64,000 nt of DNA from Bacteroidota bacterium (GTDB lineage: Bacteria > Bacteroidota > Bacteroidia > NS11-12g > UBA9320). The stretch is taken from assembly GCA_024679565.1 (NCBI GenBank), contig JAIBDD010000005.1, positions 1 to 64,000 of the forward strand, in the 5' to 3' direction. Position numbers and translations under genes: made by a program. A model generated the notes under the pieces. That model saw only the letters and a list, made by a program, of their open reading frames with translations. It did no database searches and was not told where the DNA came from. Positions 35,513 through 44,852 of this stretch are shown here, one piece after another (within the stretch, counting starts at the first letter, position 1; the number at the start of each line of letters is the position of its first letter).

Positions 35513-36367
35513 ATGTTTATATTCAAATCGCCTGATTTACTGCACGCAAGGATATCAAATCGTAAAAAAGAAGGACAAACAATTGGCTTTGTTCCGACAA
35601 TGGGTGCATTGCATCAAGGACACTTATCTCTAATAGAACGTGCCAAGGCAGAAAATGATACAGTAGTCTGTAGCATTTTCGTCAATCCAAAACAATTTGA
35701 CGATAAACTGGATTTGGTGAACTACCCAAATCCAATTCAAAAAGACATTGCGATGCTTCAATCTTTGGGTGTCGACATTATGTTTAATCCAGAAGCAGAT
35801 CAGATGTATGGAGAGGATTACGACAACACCGATCTCGATTTACAAGGTTTAGATTTGATTCATGAAGGTAAGCAACGTCCTGGCCATTTTCAGGGAGTAG
35901 CAAAGGTGGTTAGGCGCTTCTTTGAAATCGTTGAGCCTAACAAGGCATATTTTGGGCAAAAAGATTTTCAGCAGTCCGTTGTGGTAGGACACTTAATTAA
36001 GCTTTTCGATATGCAAACGGAATTAGTCGTTTGTTCTATCGTACGAGAACCGCATGGTTTAGCCATGAGTAGTCGTAATGAGCGTCTGTCTGACGTAAAA
36101 CGGCTCAAAGCAGCATTTATATACAAATCACTTTTAAAGTTCAAGGAGCGCTGTTTTTTTAAGCCTCTACCTGAAGCAATCGAAACGACGCTTAAATATT
36201 TGCATTCGATTGATGATGCCACAGTTGAATACTTCGTTTGTGTGGATGGAGAAACAATGCAACAAGTGAATGACTTGTCTGAGTCTAAGTACGTGGCTGT
36301 TGTTACCGTGGTGCGTTACGACAATGTTAGACTATTAGATAACATGGTGCTCAAAGATGAACGGTAG
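35513..36367 (+). CDS. panC: Pantothenate synthetase
   Basis: A 284-residue enzyme (EC 6.3.2.1) that ligates pantoate and beta-alanine with ATP. The nucleotidyltransferase HIGH-like motif is GALHQGHLSLIERA near residue 32, KQFDDKLDLVNYP binds pantoate, GKQRPGHFQGVAKVV and FGQKDFQQ are conserved, and the KMSKS-like site is AMSSRNERL. Length is normal. It is divergent from the GT5 gene. panD is not adjacent. Confidence 0.96.
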   Translation: MFIFKSPDLLHARISNRKKEGQTIGFVPTMGALHQGHLSLIERAKAENDTVVCSIFVNPKQFDDKLDLVNYPNPIQKDIAMLQSLGVDIMFNPEADQMYGEDYDNTDLDLQGLDLIHEGKQRPGHFQGVAKVVRRFFEIVEPNKAYFGQKDFQQSVVVGHLIKLFDMQTELVVCSIVREPHGLAMSSRNERLSDVKRLKAAFIYKSLLKFKERCFFKPLPEAIETTLKYLHSIDDATVEYFVCVDGETMQQVNDLSESKYVAVVTVVRYDNVRLLDNMVLKDER

Positions 36368-36368
36368 C

Positions 36369-37465
36369 TCACATAGATAGTTGAAAAGACAATCGGTCAA
36401 ATTCTTTCCCATTGAGAATTACAGACACGAAATGCATGCCAGGATGGTAGACACGCGTAGTTATGGGTTTGAAATGATGCTCCTTGGTAATCGTGATCGA
36501 GCTGTCTGTGGTTGTTCGCTCACTAACCTTAAAAACCTTTTTGCTATGGCTTCCATTCTGTTTTAGCAAATAGATAGCAAATTCAATTCTTACACTTCGG
36601 GATGCTTTTTGTCCATTCAAGATGTCAAATGAAAAACGGAGGCGCTCACCCATTTGTATATCAGGATTTGCAACAGAAAAATTACTTACGTCAAGTTTAT
36701 TTGCATCTAATCCAAACAAACTCAGAACCTCGAGATGACCCTGCTTTAGCAGTGTCCGTACTCCGTGTTTAACAAGCGCATTAAGGTTTTCGGTTTTCCC
36801 ATGCCATTTTTTTGCTAATGACTTAGCAACTGATGGGTTGTCTTTGCATATATCGTAAGATGATTTGCAACACTTCGTCTTACAACTTCGTCGTTGTCAT
36901 CTTTTAGGTTTTCGAGGATAGGAATACCCGGGGAAGGGTCGGACTTTAGTTGAGGGAGTGCCATGGCCCACGGAAGTCTTGGTCGAGAACCTTCGCTCGC
37001 CAATCTCCTAATTTTAGAATCCTTATGAGAAGACCATTCTAGCATTTTGGCAATGGCTTTGTTGGGGTACTTAATTATGAAAGGGCGAACGGCAAATTCG
37101 GCACTTGTAAATGAAGTAATTTTTGCAAGCGTTTCCATAGACGTATTAAAGTCGTTTAGGCCATAGGTAGCCACAAAGTCAGGAAGGAACATGTATTCGA
37201 AGTTCTCGCCGATTCCCAATTGCTTTAATGCCTCTGTCACCTGCACAAGTTGATTGCATGCAATTGGGAAGTCTTTATCGAGTACATCGTGCAACACTTT
37301 GGTTACATGATACATCCGCTGTTTTAATTCAAATTCCTTAAACTCATCCGTTAAAATTTGGGTAAATAAATGCGATGTGTCAACCTTGGGAGTTACTTCA
37401 TGCAAAGCAGTTTCGAATGTTTTAAAGAAGGAGAGATTGTAACGGTCTTTTAAAGCAGTGCTCAT
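36369..37465 (-). pseudogene. alkC-like DNA alkylation glycosylase, split by a one-base deletion
   Basis: Two reading frames join into one gene of about 365 codons. The 5' part (36815-37465, 216 codons) is HEAT-like and contains FEYMFLPDFVATYGLN, AVRPFIIKYPNKAIAKMLEW and KIRRLASEGSRPRLPWA, typical of AlkC/COG4335 glycosylases that excise 3-methyladenine. It turns to nonsense after VANHL at about 36858. In the next frame reading continues DICKDNPSVAKSLAKKWHGK through to 36369, including the C-terminal Ig-like domain that AlkC proteins carry (about 110 residues, FGLDANKLDVSNFSV onward). Adding one base near 36854-36858 restores the whole. Either a real lesion or a sequence error. Confidence 0.85.
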
Positions 37466-37481
37466 AAAATTTATACGATTG

Positions 37482-37994
37482 TTAGCTCTTTGCGTCCACC
37501 CACTTGGGTTCGAGATTTGGCATATATGATTTTAAGGCGTGCATGAATTCATCAGGTTGTTGTGTTCCGATAACGAATTTTTGATTGCTGGTTAAAACAA
37601 TTTGTATACCTATACGACCAGAAACATTGTAAACGATACCATGTTTTTTACTGTATCTAAATCCCCATCCACCCAGAAAGCCATAGTCTATGACCTTAGC
37701 CGAAGAAATTTGACTCCACAGGATTTGCTTTTTAAAGAATGGGACGTACTGCATCGAAATGCCATCCCAACCGACATCAGTTTTTAGGTAGATGCTTAAA
37801 AATAGGATAACAACTAGAACCATAAATCCAGCAAAAAACAATAATAAGCCGTCAGAAGCGGGATTATTGCCAAACGGTTTGTCTAAAATGATTTGTTGGT
37901 AGACACTAATAATAGGAAGCAGCAAGAATAAAAGCGCGATCGCAATCATCCACCACTTTCGATATCGTTGAATCTCCTTAAAAGTTTCTCCCAT
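37482..37994 (-). CDS. Two-helix membrane protein with PH/YcxB-like domain
   Basis: A 170-residue protein with membrane segments at about 14-34 (WWMIAIALLFLLLPIISVY) and 47-67 (GLLLFFAGFMVLVVILF), followed by a beta-rich cytosolic region (GISMQYVPFFKKQILWSQISSAKV, WGFRYSKKHGIVYNVSG, FVIGTQQPDEFMHAL). The strand pattern with the WSQI step resembles bacterial PH-type (bPH/YcxB-like) domains. It lies between two disrupted alkylation glycosylase genes, its stop 16 bases upstream of the alkC-like start; the frame is intact. Function unknown. Confidence 0.65.
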   Translation of the reverse strand: MGETFKEIQRYRKWWMIAIALLFLLLPIISVYQQIILDKPFGNNPASDGLLLFFAGFMVLVVILFLSIYLKTDVGWDGISMQYVPFFKKQILWSQISSAKVIDYGFLGGWGFRYSKKHGIVYNVSGRIGIQIVLTSNQKFVIGTQQPDEFMHALKSYMPNLEPKWVDAKS

Positions 37995-38031
37995 AATTTT
38001 ATTCGTGTTTCAACCTAAATGTCAAAAACAG

Positions 38032-38780
38032 TCACATTTCTGAAGAACGGTTACCTCGTTTTTGTTTAGGTCTATATATGGATCGTGGGTAGTCGGATCG
38101 CCTCATAGAGTCGTCTGTTAATTCCCTTAGGGCGTTATTGGCAATCCATTTGGCCGTTTTGTTTTGCATTTGCAATAACGCATGTGCAGTGTCTATGGCA
38201 CGATAGTTTAAGTCCAAGTTTCTTTTGCCCATATTTCTCAATGCCCAATTTACGGATTTACGCACATAAATTCTGTTATCCCACGACTTACGTACCACTG
38301 CATCAAAAAATGGTTCAAAAACATCATTGTCGGCTTTTTTGTCGGCCATGCATATTGCAGCCATTGTAGCGAAGCCCGCTCTTTTTTCAAATTCTGCTTC
38401 TCGATGCGACCATTCAATCGACTTTTCGACTGCAAACGGACTTCGCGCAAAGAGTTTCATTGAAAAGGAATCACAGGCTTCCCAGGTCTGAAATGAAGTG
38501 ACAAATTGCTCCATTAATACAGGAGTTAGATTCTTTGGATTGAAATTTTGCTAGCCAATATTTGAGCGTCGTAATTCCCTGTTTCAAACAGTGCTATCGC
38601 AAGTGCATCGTTTTTCCCTATTTCTTTAGCGATCGCATTGATATCTTTTTGAAATACGCCAAACGTGTTTTTGGGTGCAACACCAAACTTGATACGTTTT
38701 GTTTCAATTGTTTCTTGACTGCCTAACTCACGAAGCGTTTCAAGTACCTCTTTTACGACAATTTCTTCTTTATTATTCAA
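38032..38780 (-). pseudogene. alkD-like DNA alkylation repair gene, split by a one-base deletion
   Basis: The 5' part (38526-38780, 84 codons: VAPKNTFGVFQKDINAIAKEIG, YDAQILASKISI) and the 3' part (38032-38514: TSFQTWEACDSFSMKLFA, WSHREAEFEKRAGFATMA, YVRKSVNWALRNMGKRN) together give the AlkD/COG4912 HEAT-repeat glycosylase of about 249 residues. At 38537-38538 the minus strand reads ATCCAAAG where ATCCCAAAG would continue the frame as ISIPKNLTPVLMEQF. One missing C thus explains the break. Its start overlaps the HTTM gene stop by eight bases. As with alkC, a real mutation or a homopolymer error. Confidence 0.85.
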
Positions 38781-40101
38781 TGTTGTTTATCTGTTTCCAA
38801 TTACAAGGGTTAATCCAATCTTCGTGCCCCCAAACATGCCAAGGCGCTTTAGCCATGTCAACATTTGGGTCAATGAGTTGCCTAAACGGCCTGTTGTTCA
38901 AACTTACCCAAGCATTGACATAGATTTCTATATCCTGCCCATAAAGTTTTTTTAAATATTGGCAGTATTGCCAAATCATATCAGGATGCGTTGCGAGCGC
39001 TCTATATTGACCTACGGTCAAATGATCTTTGGCATCATGTGCAATGGGTTGGCCCTTCTTTAAAATGTTAAAACCAATATTGCCGTATTTAATGCGCAAC
39101 ATCATCCTCCAACTCAAACGATGTCCTTCTTCGGTGTAAAACACATTGCCAGGAATGGCAAAATGCCTAAGTGGTAACATAACTTGAATTAGCATGAATA
39201 AACAAAACAAAACGGATACTATGTGCTTATGTTGACTCGTGTAGGTTGTCTTTTGGATGGCATCAGAGTACGTCTTGATTCTAAACAATTTTGTAACAGT
39301 TGCTGGAGGGAAAAATAAAACAGACGCCCCTATCATCATGTAGGGGAAGGTGCCAATTTGGAATGTTACCGAATTGAAAATGTGGAAAGCAATAGAGGTG
39401 ATAAATGCAAGCTTCCGAGTGGGTTTGTAAAGTAAGGCCGGGATTACAAATAAATCGTAAAGAATTCCTCCCCAAGCCACAAATAGGGGCGTGAGCTCCC
39501 AACGATAAATAGCGCCTAAAACCGGCATGTCTTTTTTTGAGGAAAACATGAGTTCGGAGACTCGACCCGACATCCAATCGGGATACCATTTTGCAACGCT
39601 AGCGTACGTGTAAACGATTAGAAACAAGAATAGGAACTGCCATTTGAAGATGGCTGGAAGGTACTGTAACCGTTTTGTCCTGCCCTGCTTTGCGTCCATA
39701 CTTAGATTGGCATTTGCAGGAGTAAAAGTCATCAGAATACACAACAAAAGCATCAAGTTGTGATGGTTGTTGTAACTTGTTTTATGCATAAAATACAATC
39801 CTGCCCAGCCCAATGTAAAAAGTGGCATCACGATGCGATAATGCCAGCCTAATGTGATGGCTATGGCAAGTAATCCCATTAACCCAAAGTATACAAACAT
39901 GCCAATCCCATCTATTGGTTGTAACCAATCAAATCCGATAAAATTAAACGTGATGTGGGGAGGGCCAGTAAAAACCTCTTTTGTCCAGCCAACTAGGTTT
40001 GAACCAAAACATTCGAACACCAAAACCAAGCCGAACAAAATACGCCAAACTGTAATTTGGACATGGTCGATAGGTTTAAAAAGACTGCTCTGAATTTGCA
40101 T
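38773..40101 (-). CDS. HTTM-domain membrane protein (vitamin K-dependent gamma-carboxylase-like)
   Basis: A 442-residue protein with about seven membrane helices in the first 310 residues. The start PIDHVQITVWRILFGLVLVFEC, LGWHYRIVMPLFTLGW, MHKTSYNNHHNLMLLLCILMTFTPANANLS and WQFLFLFLIVYTYASVAKWYPDW are typical of the HTTM family, related to vitamin K-dependent gamma-glutamyl carboxylase. The C-terminal 130 residues are soluble (GHRLSWRMMLRIKYGN, RALATHPDMIWQYCQYLKKLYG, YVNAWVSLNNRPFRQLIDP). Bacterial members have no proven reaction. It heads the minus-strand cluster of alkylation-repair genes. Confidence 0.9.
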   Translation of the reverse strand: MQIQSSLFKPIDHVQITVWRILFGLVLVFECFGSNLVGWTKEVFTGPPHITFNFIGFDWLQPIDGIGMFVYFGLMGLLAIAITLGWHYRIVMPLFTLGWAGLYFMHKTSYNNHHNLMLLLCILMTFTPANANLSMDAKQGRTKRLQYLPAIFKWQFLFLFLIVYTYASVAKWYPDWMSGRVSELMFSSKKDMPVLGAIYRWELTPLFVAWGGILYDLFVIPALLYKPTRKLAFITSIAFHIFNSVTFQIGTFPYMMIGASVLFFPPATVTKLFRIKTYSDAIQKTTYTSQHKHIVSVLFCLFMLIQVMLPLRHFAIPGNVFYTEEGHRLSWRMMLRIKYGNIGFNILKKGQPIAHDAKDHLTVGQYRALATHPDMIWQYCQYLKKLYGQDIEIYVNAWVSLNNRPFRQLIDPNVDMAKAPWHVWGHEDWINPCNWKQINNIE

Positions 40102-40162
40102 GGTATGCGGTCAAAGATATCAAAATCCGAAGTCAGATTGTATTGAATTTGCGATGTACGTA

Positions 40163-40170
40163 TATATTTG
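40163..40170 (+). promoter_or_regulatory. -7 box before PPK2, fixes the start codon
   Basis: TATATTTG contains the TTG at 40168, so the longer reading is impossible; six bases then lead to the ATG at 40177. Confidence 0.55.
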
Positions 40171-40176
40171 TCTGAT

Positions 40177-41067
40177 ATGGAATCTTTATTTGACCCAGCA
40201 AAAATTATTGTCAGTAATGGGAGTAATTTTTCACTCAGCGACTACCAAACAGATTATACAGGAAGTTTAAAAAAGAAGAAAGACGGTTTAAAGATTCTGG
40301 AAGCAAACAGAGATAAGTTGCACGATTTGCAACGGATGATGTACGCGAATGATTCACATTCAGTTTTGCTCATTTTTCAAGCGATGGATGCGGCAGGAAA
40401 AGACAGCACAATTAGAAAGGTATTTGCAAATAATTTCCCGCAAGCAAGCCGTGTGAATAGTTTTAAAGCACCTTCAAAAAAAGAGTTAGATCACGATTAT
40501 CTGTGGCGTTCGGCCAAAGTATTGCCTGAGCGAGGAACATTTGGCATTTTTAATCGTTCCTATTATGAGGAAGTGCTTGTAACCAGGGTGCATCCACAAT
40601 ATATAATTGGGCAACGCATTCCTGGAATTGATGACGTGTCAAAAATTGACGAACAGTTTTGGGACAAACGGTTGAAAGCGATAAGTGACCATGAATCACA
40701 TTTAGCTGAAAATGGGACGGTCATTTTAAAATTCTTTCTCAATGTGTCGAAAGAAGAGCAAAAAAGGCGGTTTTTGCGACGCATCGAACTGCAAGAAAAG
40801 AATTGGAAATTCAATATCGGAGATTTAAAAGAGCGCGCAAGATGGGACGATTATATGGCCGCGTATCAAAGTGCTATTGAGAAAACATCAAAGAGTTATG
40901 CTCCTTGGCATATTATTCCAGCCGATAACAAGTGGTTTATGCAAACAGTGGTTAGTGAAATTGTTGTAAATGCTTTGGAAGGTTTGAATTTGAGTTACCC
41001 TACAGTTAGCGAAAGTGATCAAGCCGACTTAGAAAAAGGGCTGAATTTGCTGAAAGCAGAGACGTAG
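40177..41067 (+). CDS. ppk2: Polyphosphate kinase 2 family protein
   Basis: A protein of about 296 residues that transfers phosphate between polyphosphate and nucleotides. The Walker A motif is in FQAMDAAGKDSTIRKVF, the lid and Walker B region is in PERGTFGIFNRSYYEEVLVTRVHP, and KFFLNVSKEEQKRRFLRRI follows. These are standard PPK2 features (the PPK2 class that phosphorylates AMP or ADP cannot be decided here). Cytosolic, single gene with its own promoter. Start chosen at ATG 40177 because the TTG upstream lies in the -7 box. Confidence 0.93.
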   Translation: MESLFDPAKIIVSNGSNFSLSDYQTDYTGSLKKKKDGLKILEANRDKLHDLQRMMYANDSHSVLLIFQAMDAAGKDSTIRKVFANNFPQASRVNSFKAPSKKELDHDYLWRSAKVLPERGTFGIFNRSYYEEVLVTRVHPQYIIGQRIPGIDDVSKIDEQFWDKRLKAISDHESHLAENGTVILKFFLNVSKEEQKRRFLRRIELQEKNWKFNIGDLKERARWDDYMAAYQSAIEKTSKSYAPWHIIPADNKWFMQTVVSEIVVNALEGLNLSYPTVSESDQADLEKGLNLLKAET

Positions 41068-41160
41068 TTCCTTGTTGAATTGTAAGTTTTTTGTAATTTA
41101 GTCGACCTTGTTTAAAATCACGGTTTTATACAAACGGCTAAGTAGTTAAAAACATTCAAC

Positions 41161-44100
41161 ATGAGACAGACAATTACCCTTTTAGTTTTTGCATTTTTAA
41201 TTCAAATAGGAACTGCACAAGCACAGTGCGTAAATAAATTTCCTTATACCTATGACTTCGAAAATTTTGATAGTCTTCAAATCGACGCAAGTTGTGACGC
41301 CACTATCAAAGGTGATTCAGCAAATGGTTGGTTCCAAGATTCGACAGATGGAGGTGAATGGAGAGCTGATACCGCTGGAACTGGCTCCTTTGGGACGGGC
41401 CCAGGTAGTGATGACAACACCAATGGTGTTGGGGTAGGTAAAGACTATTCTCCTGGGACAACAGGTGGGGTCTATTTATACATGGAGGCAAGTTCTGCAA
41501 CCGGATGTCCCGGCAATGCAATCAACCTTATCAGTCCTTGTTTTGATCTTTCGGGTACGTCATACTATCAATTAGAGTTTGCCTATAATATGCATGGTAC
41601 AGAAGGTATGGGGCAGTTATTTGTCGACGTGTTCCACAACAATGTTTGGGAACAAGATGTATGGAGTCTTAAAGGGGATCAAGGTGAAGGTTGGAAAATA
41701 GCCAAAGTTAATTTAGCAAAATACAAAGGAAGCTCGGTGCGGTTACGCATTAGAGGCATAATGGGAAGAACGTTTGTGGCAGATATGGCTATTGATGCAA
41801 TAACAGTTAAAGCGATTTCAGCCGTAGATTATGATGGAGAAATTGTAGGAGCGCGGGCACACAGGAACAATGGGTACGGGTATATTCCTAAGCTGCAGGC
41901 TGACTCTATTCTTTACGATGTTTTTATAAGAAATAATGGTTTGAAAAAAATTACCGGAGTGAAGCTGGTGGTTGAATTGACCAATTCGAAAGATACATTC
42001 AGCTATGGTGACCTTGAAGCATTTGCCTCTGACTCGTTACAAAGAATTGTGGCACAATTGCCGGTAAAGAGTGACCAAGATATCAGCACGATAACTTTGC
42101 TGTTAAACGAAACAGATGGCAATACCGCTAATAATTCAATTAAAGTCCAGAACTATCATAACGACTCCATGTTTAGTCGCGATAATGGCACTTGGTATGG
42201 AGGGGTTGGCTCTAATGCGGGTGCGGTTGAAATCGGGAATTTGTATGAGTTACAAAAAGACGATACCCTTACATCAGTCTCGTTTTTTATTAATGGTGGT
42301 ATCGCTGGAGATTCTGTAGAGGTAAATTTATATAATGTTACATCAAGTAAACCGAGCGGATTAATCGTTAGCTCAGGAACAATTGTGTTAGACGGCTTTG
42401 TTAGATGGTATACCGTTAAGGTTGGTTGTGATAGAGAATTGAAAGCCGGTGAATACTTTGTTTCAGTGCGTCAGTTGGTAAGTGGTTCAAACATGGGACT
42501 TGGCTACACACGTGACTTCTATGAGCGAAACAAGTGCTTGTATTCTGGTGCTGGTTGGCCCGAGATGTTGTTGTTTGATGGTGAGTCAGTTTTGGTTCGC
42601 ATGAATTTTGGAGAAGTTAAGAAGGCTGCTATTGCTATAGATTTGAATGATACCATTTGTCAGAGAAAAGATTATATAGTCACTGCTAGTGGTGCAGCAT
42701 CTTATGTGTGGGAACCATTTGGGATTGTTCAAAGTAAAACGGGCAACATCGTTAAAGTAAAAGCAGACAAAGACTTCCGATTGAAAGTTACCGGTACAGA
42801 TGTATGTGGTAAGGTAGCAGTCATTGATCAGGATATTAAGGTGATTAAAACACCAGATATCACAGTTAGCGCCGACACGACCGTATGCGAATTTCAAAGC
42901 GTACTTCTTAAGGCAAATACAAATGCCAATTATAAATGGATAGGTGGACCTACAAATCAAAACTATGGAGTTAACCCATCTAAAACAACCACATATGTGG
43001 TAGAAGCAGATACATTTTTTGGGTGTAAAAGCTCACGCAACGTCACAGTAAATGTGAGCAAACCTGTACCTAGCGTAACGCCTGATACAACGATTTGCCA
43101 AGCCCAGTCTTTAGCACTAACGGCATCTGGGGGAACATCATACCAATGGACGTCGGGTCCAAACACAGCAACGTATAATGTTAACCCTAATGCGGATACC
43201 AAATACATCGTTAAAGTGACGGATAGTTATAATTGCTCGGCTTATGATACGGTTCAAGTAACAACGATTCCAGGACCACCGTTATACACATCAGGAGATA
43301 CGTCAATATGTTTTGGTAACCGTGTATTGATTAAAGCCTTTGGGGCGGATTCTTATGAATGGATAGGAGGCCCTAAAACGGCTGAGTACACAGCGTTACC
43401 GTTATCGTCAAAAAGCTTTTTGGTTAAGGGATTTGCCGGAAATGGATGCTACCTAATTGATACCGTAAATGTATTTGTTGCGAAGATTCCTAAAGTAACT
43501 GTAAGAGCGGATACGACAATCTGTGAAGGGGTAACACTCGACATAACAGCCAACACTGCAGACGATGTTGATTTTGCATGGCGGTCAGGTGAAACAACCC
43601 AAAAGATTAGTGTTAGCCCTAAGGTGACCACAGAATATAAAGTTGTGGCTACAAATTCTACAGGGTGTTATGCGGAAGATTCAACCTTAATAACCGTAGA
43701 GCCGTTGCCTATAATTGACTTTAGTATGTCTCAAAGCCATAAGACGATTACCTTGCTGAATAATAGTCTGCACGGTGATTCATATTCTTGGAACTTTGGT
43801 GACGGAGACAGTAGCAAAGAAAAAAGTGCAACACATAAGTATCGAGTGCACGGCGATTACGTGTTGACATACAAAGTGACTAACAAATGTGGTTCTAAAG
43901 ACACTTCTTATACCGTGGTAGTCGAAAACTTGGGAGTTGAAGACATGCTGGACAGCAAAGTATTTGTGTACCCTAATCCTGCTACTAAGAATCTGACAAT
44001 TGAATTTGCAACGCCAATAGGCAACTCAGTAGTAGCCAAATTGTTTACGATTGAAGGTGGTGAAGTGAAAACTTGGTTGCTTGAAGGTAACAGCGGTAGC

Positions 44101-44199
44101 AAAAATCACATTGAGCTTCAGGGTATTGCTAAAGGCACTTATCTGCTGCATATAAACACTCCAGATGGTTTGATTACAAAGAGAATAGTAAAATTATAA
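41161..44199 (+). CDS. Secreted MAM/Ig-repeat/PKD adhesin-like protein with type-A T9SS domain
   Basis: A 1012-residue cell-surface protein. Signal peptide about 1-21 (ending GTAQA). A MAM-like domain covers about 30-215 (GGVYLYMEASSATGCPG, LISPCFDLSGTSYYQLEFAYNM). Residues about 220-480 are beta-rich with YDVFIRNNGLKKITGV. Five Ig-like repeats follow (about 490-850), each with DTTIC or DTSIC and a YxWxxGP or FAWRSG core, then a PKD domain (YSWNFGDGDSSKEKSATHKY). The final 75 residues (VFVYPNPATKNLTIEF, IAKGTYLLHINT, KRIVKL) are the type-A T9SS sorting domain. Probable adhesin. A terminator follows. Confidence 0.92.
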   Translation: MRQTITLLVFAFLIQIGTAQAQCVNKFPYTYDFENFDSLQIDASCDATIKGDSANGWFQDSTDGGEWRADTAGTGSFGTGPGSDDNTNGVGVGKDYSPGTTGGVYLYMEASSATGCPGNAINLISPCFDLSGTSYYQLEFAYNMHGTEGMGQLFVDVFHNNVWEQDVWSLKGDQGEGWKIAKVNLAKYKGSSVRLRIRGIMGRTFVADMAIDAITVKAISAVDYDGEIVGARAHRNNGYGYIPKLQADSILYDVFIRNNGLKKITGVKLVVELTNSKDTFSYGDLEAFASDSLQRIVAQLPVKSDQDISTITLLLNETDGNTANNSIKVQNYHNDSMFSRDNGTWYGGVGSNAGAVEIGNLYELQKDDTLTSVSFFINGGIAGDSVEVNLYNVTSSKPSGLIVSSGTIVLDGFVRWYTVKVGCDRELKAGEYFVSVRQLVSGSNMGLGYTRDFYERNKCLYSGAGWPEMLLFDGESVLVRMNFGEVKKAAIAIDLNDTICQRKDYIVTASGAASYVWEPFGIVQSKTGNIVKVKADKDFRLKVTGTDVCGKVAVIDQDIKVIKTPDITVSADTTVCEFQSVLLKANTNANYKWIGGPTNQNYGVNPSKTTTYVVEADTFFGCKSSRNVTVNVSKPVPSVTPDTTICQAQSLALTASGGTSYQWTSGPNTATYNVNPNADTKYIVKVTDSYNCSAYDTVQVTTIPGPPLYTSGDTSICFGNRVLIKAFGADSYEWIGGPKTAEYTALPLSSKSFLVKGFAGNGCYLIDTVNVFVAKIPKVTVRADTTICEGVTLDITANTADDVDFAWRSGETTQKISVSPKVTTEYKVVATNSTGCYAEDSTLITVEPLPIIDFSMSQSHKTITLLNNSLHGDSYSWNFGDGDSSKEKSATHKYRVHGDYVLTYKVTNKCGSKDTSYTVVVENLGVEDMLDSKVFVYPNPATKNLTIEFATPIGNSVVAKLFTIEGGEVKTWLLEGNSGSKNHIELQGIAKGTYLLHINTPDGLITKRIVKL

Positions 44200-44206
44200 T
44201 TGACTT

Positions 44207-44238
44207 ATAGGCGCACCAAGAGTGCGCCTATATTTTTG
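44207..44238 (+). terminator. Intrinsic terminator after the adhesin-like gene
   Basis: Ten-base-pair stem ATAGGCGCAC/GTGCGCCTAT, loop CAAGA, then ATTTTTG. Confidence 0.88.
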
Positions 44239-44267
44239 AAACTGTAAAATTATATTTTCAGAAATAA

Positions 44268-44280
44268 TTGAAAGTTTAAA
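44268..44280 (+). promoter_or_regulatory. Candidate GbsR operator at its own promoter
   Basis: TTGAAAGTTTAAA is a near dyad (TTGAAA-S-TTTMAA) about ten bases upstream of the -7-like box TACTTTTA (44290-44297), so bound protein would block RNA polymerase. The same dyad recurs at 44807. Confidence 0.5.
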
Positions 44281-44301
44281 ATATTGTATTACTTTTATCC
44301 T

Positions 44302-44796
44302 GTGAAATTAGAAGAAGCACAACAAAAATTTATTCAAGGATGGGGCCAACTTGGTGCAAGTTGGGGGATTAACCGAACGATGGCTCAGATTCAAGCGGTG
44401 CTTTTACTTTCGCCAAAGCCTTTGTGTACGGATGAAATTATGGAGAAACTTCAAATTTCACGAGGTAATGCCAATATGAATATTAGAGAGCTTGTAGCAT
44501 GGGGCGTAGCCTATAAGAGTTTCATTAAAGGAGACCGAAAGGAATACTATTATTCAGAAAAGGATATGTGGGAGTTGGCTAAGAAAGTGTCTAGGGAGCG
44601 GAAAAAACGGGAACTTGAACCGTTGGTCAAAATATTAGGAGAACTACAGACGATAGAAGGAAACAACAAGGAAGTGAAGGAGATGAACAAAGTTGTGAAA
44701 TCAGCAGGTCTGATGGCCAAACGCGCTGAAAGTATACTTGATCTGGTTATGAAACTGGAGGAAAAAGTATTCTTTAAATGGTTTAGAAGGAAGTAA
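44302..44796 (+). CDS. GbsR/MarR-family transcriptional regulator
   Basis: A protein of about 164 residues with a winged helix-turn-helix: FIQGWGQLGASWGINRTMAQIQAVLLLSPKPLCTDEIMEKLQISRGNANMNIRELVAWG is the GbsR pattern, ending in the wing GDRKEYYYSEKDMW. The C-terminal part is helical (dimerisation). Best start is GTG at 44302, four bases after the -7-like box; a TTG at 44284 is an alternative. The dyads before it and before the next operon suggest autorepression and control of the membrane genes downstream. The signal it senses is unknown. Confidence 0.85.
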   Translation: MKLEEAQQKFIQGWGQLGASWGINRTMAQIQAVLLLSPKPLCTDEIMEKLQISRGNANMNIRELVAWGVAYKSFIKGDRKEYYYSEKDMWELAKKVSRERKKRELEPLVKILGELQTIEGNNKEVKEMNKVVKSAGLMAKRAESILDLVMKLEEKVFFKWFRRK

Positions 44797-44806
44797 AAAA
44801 TTTTGA

Positions 44807-44819
44807 TTGAAACTTTCAA
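44807..44819 (+). promoter_or_regulatory. Candidate GbsR operator before the membrane-protein operon
   Basis: TTGAAACTTTCAA is a perfect odd-length dyad in the 56-base gap after gbsR; another TTGAAAA half-site lies at about 44826. Confidence 0.55.
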
Positions 44820-44852
44820 AGAAAATTGAAAATATAATAAATACAGGATACA

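Noticed and set aside
42586-42960. 124-residue minus-strand open frame inside the adhesin-like gene
   Set aside because: Overlaps the Ig-repeat coding region on the other strand; no motif or promoter.
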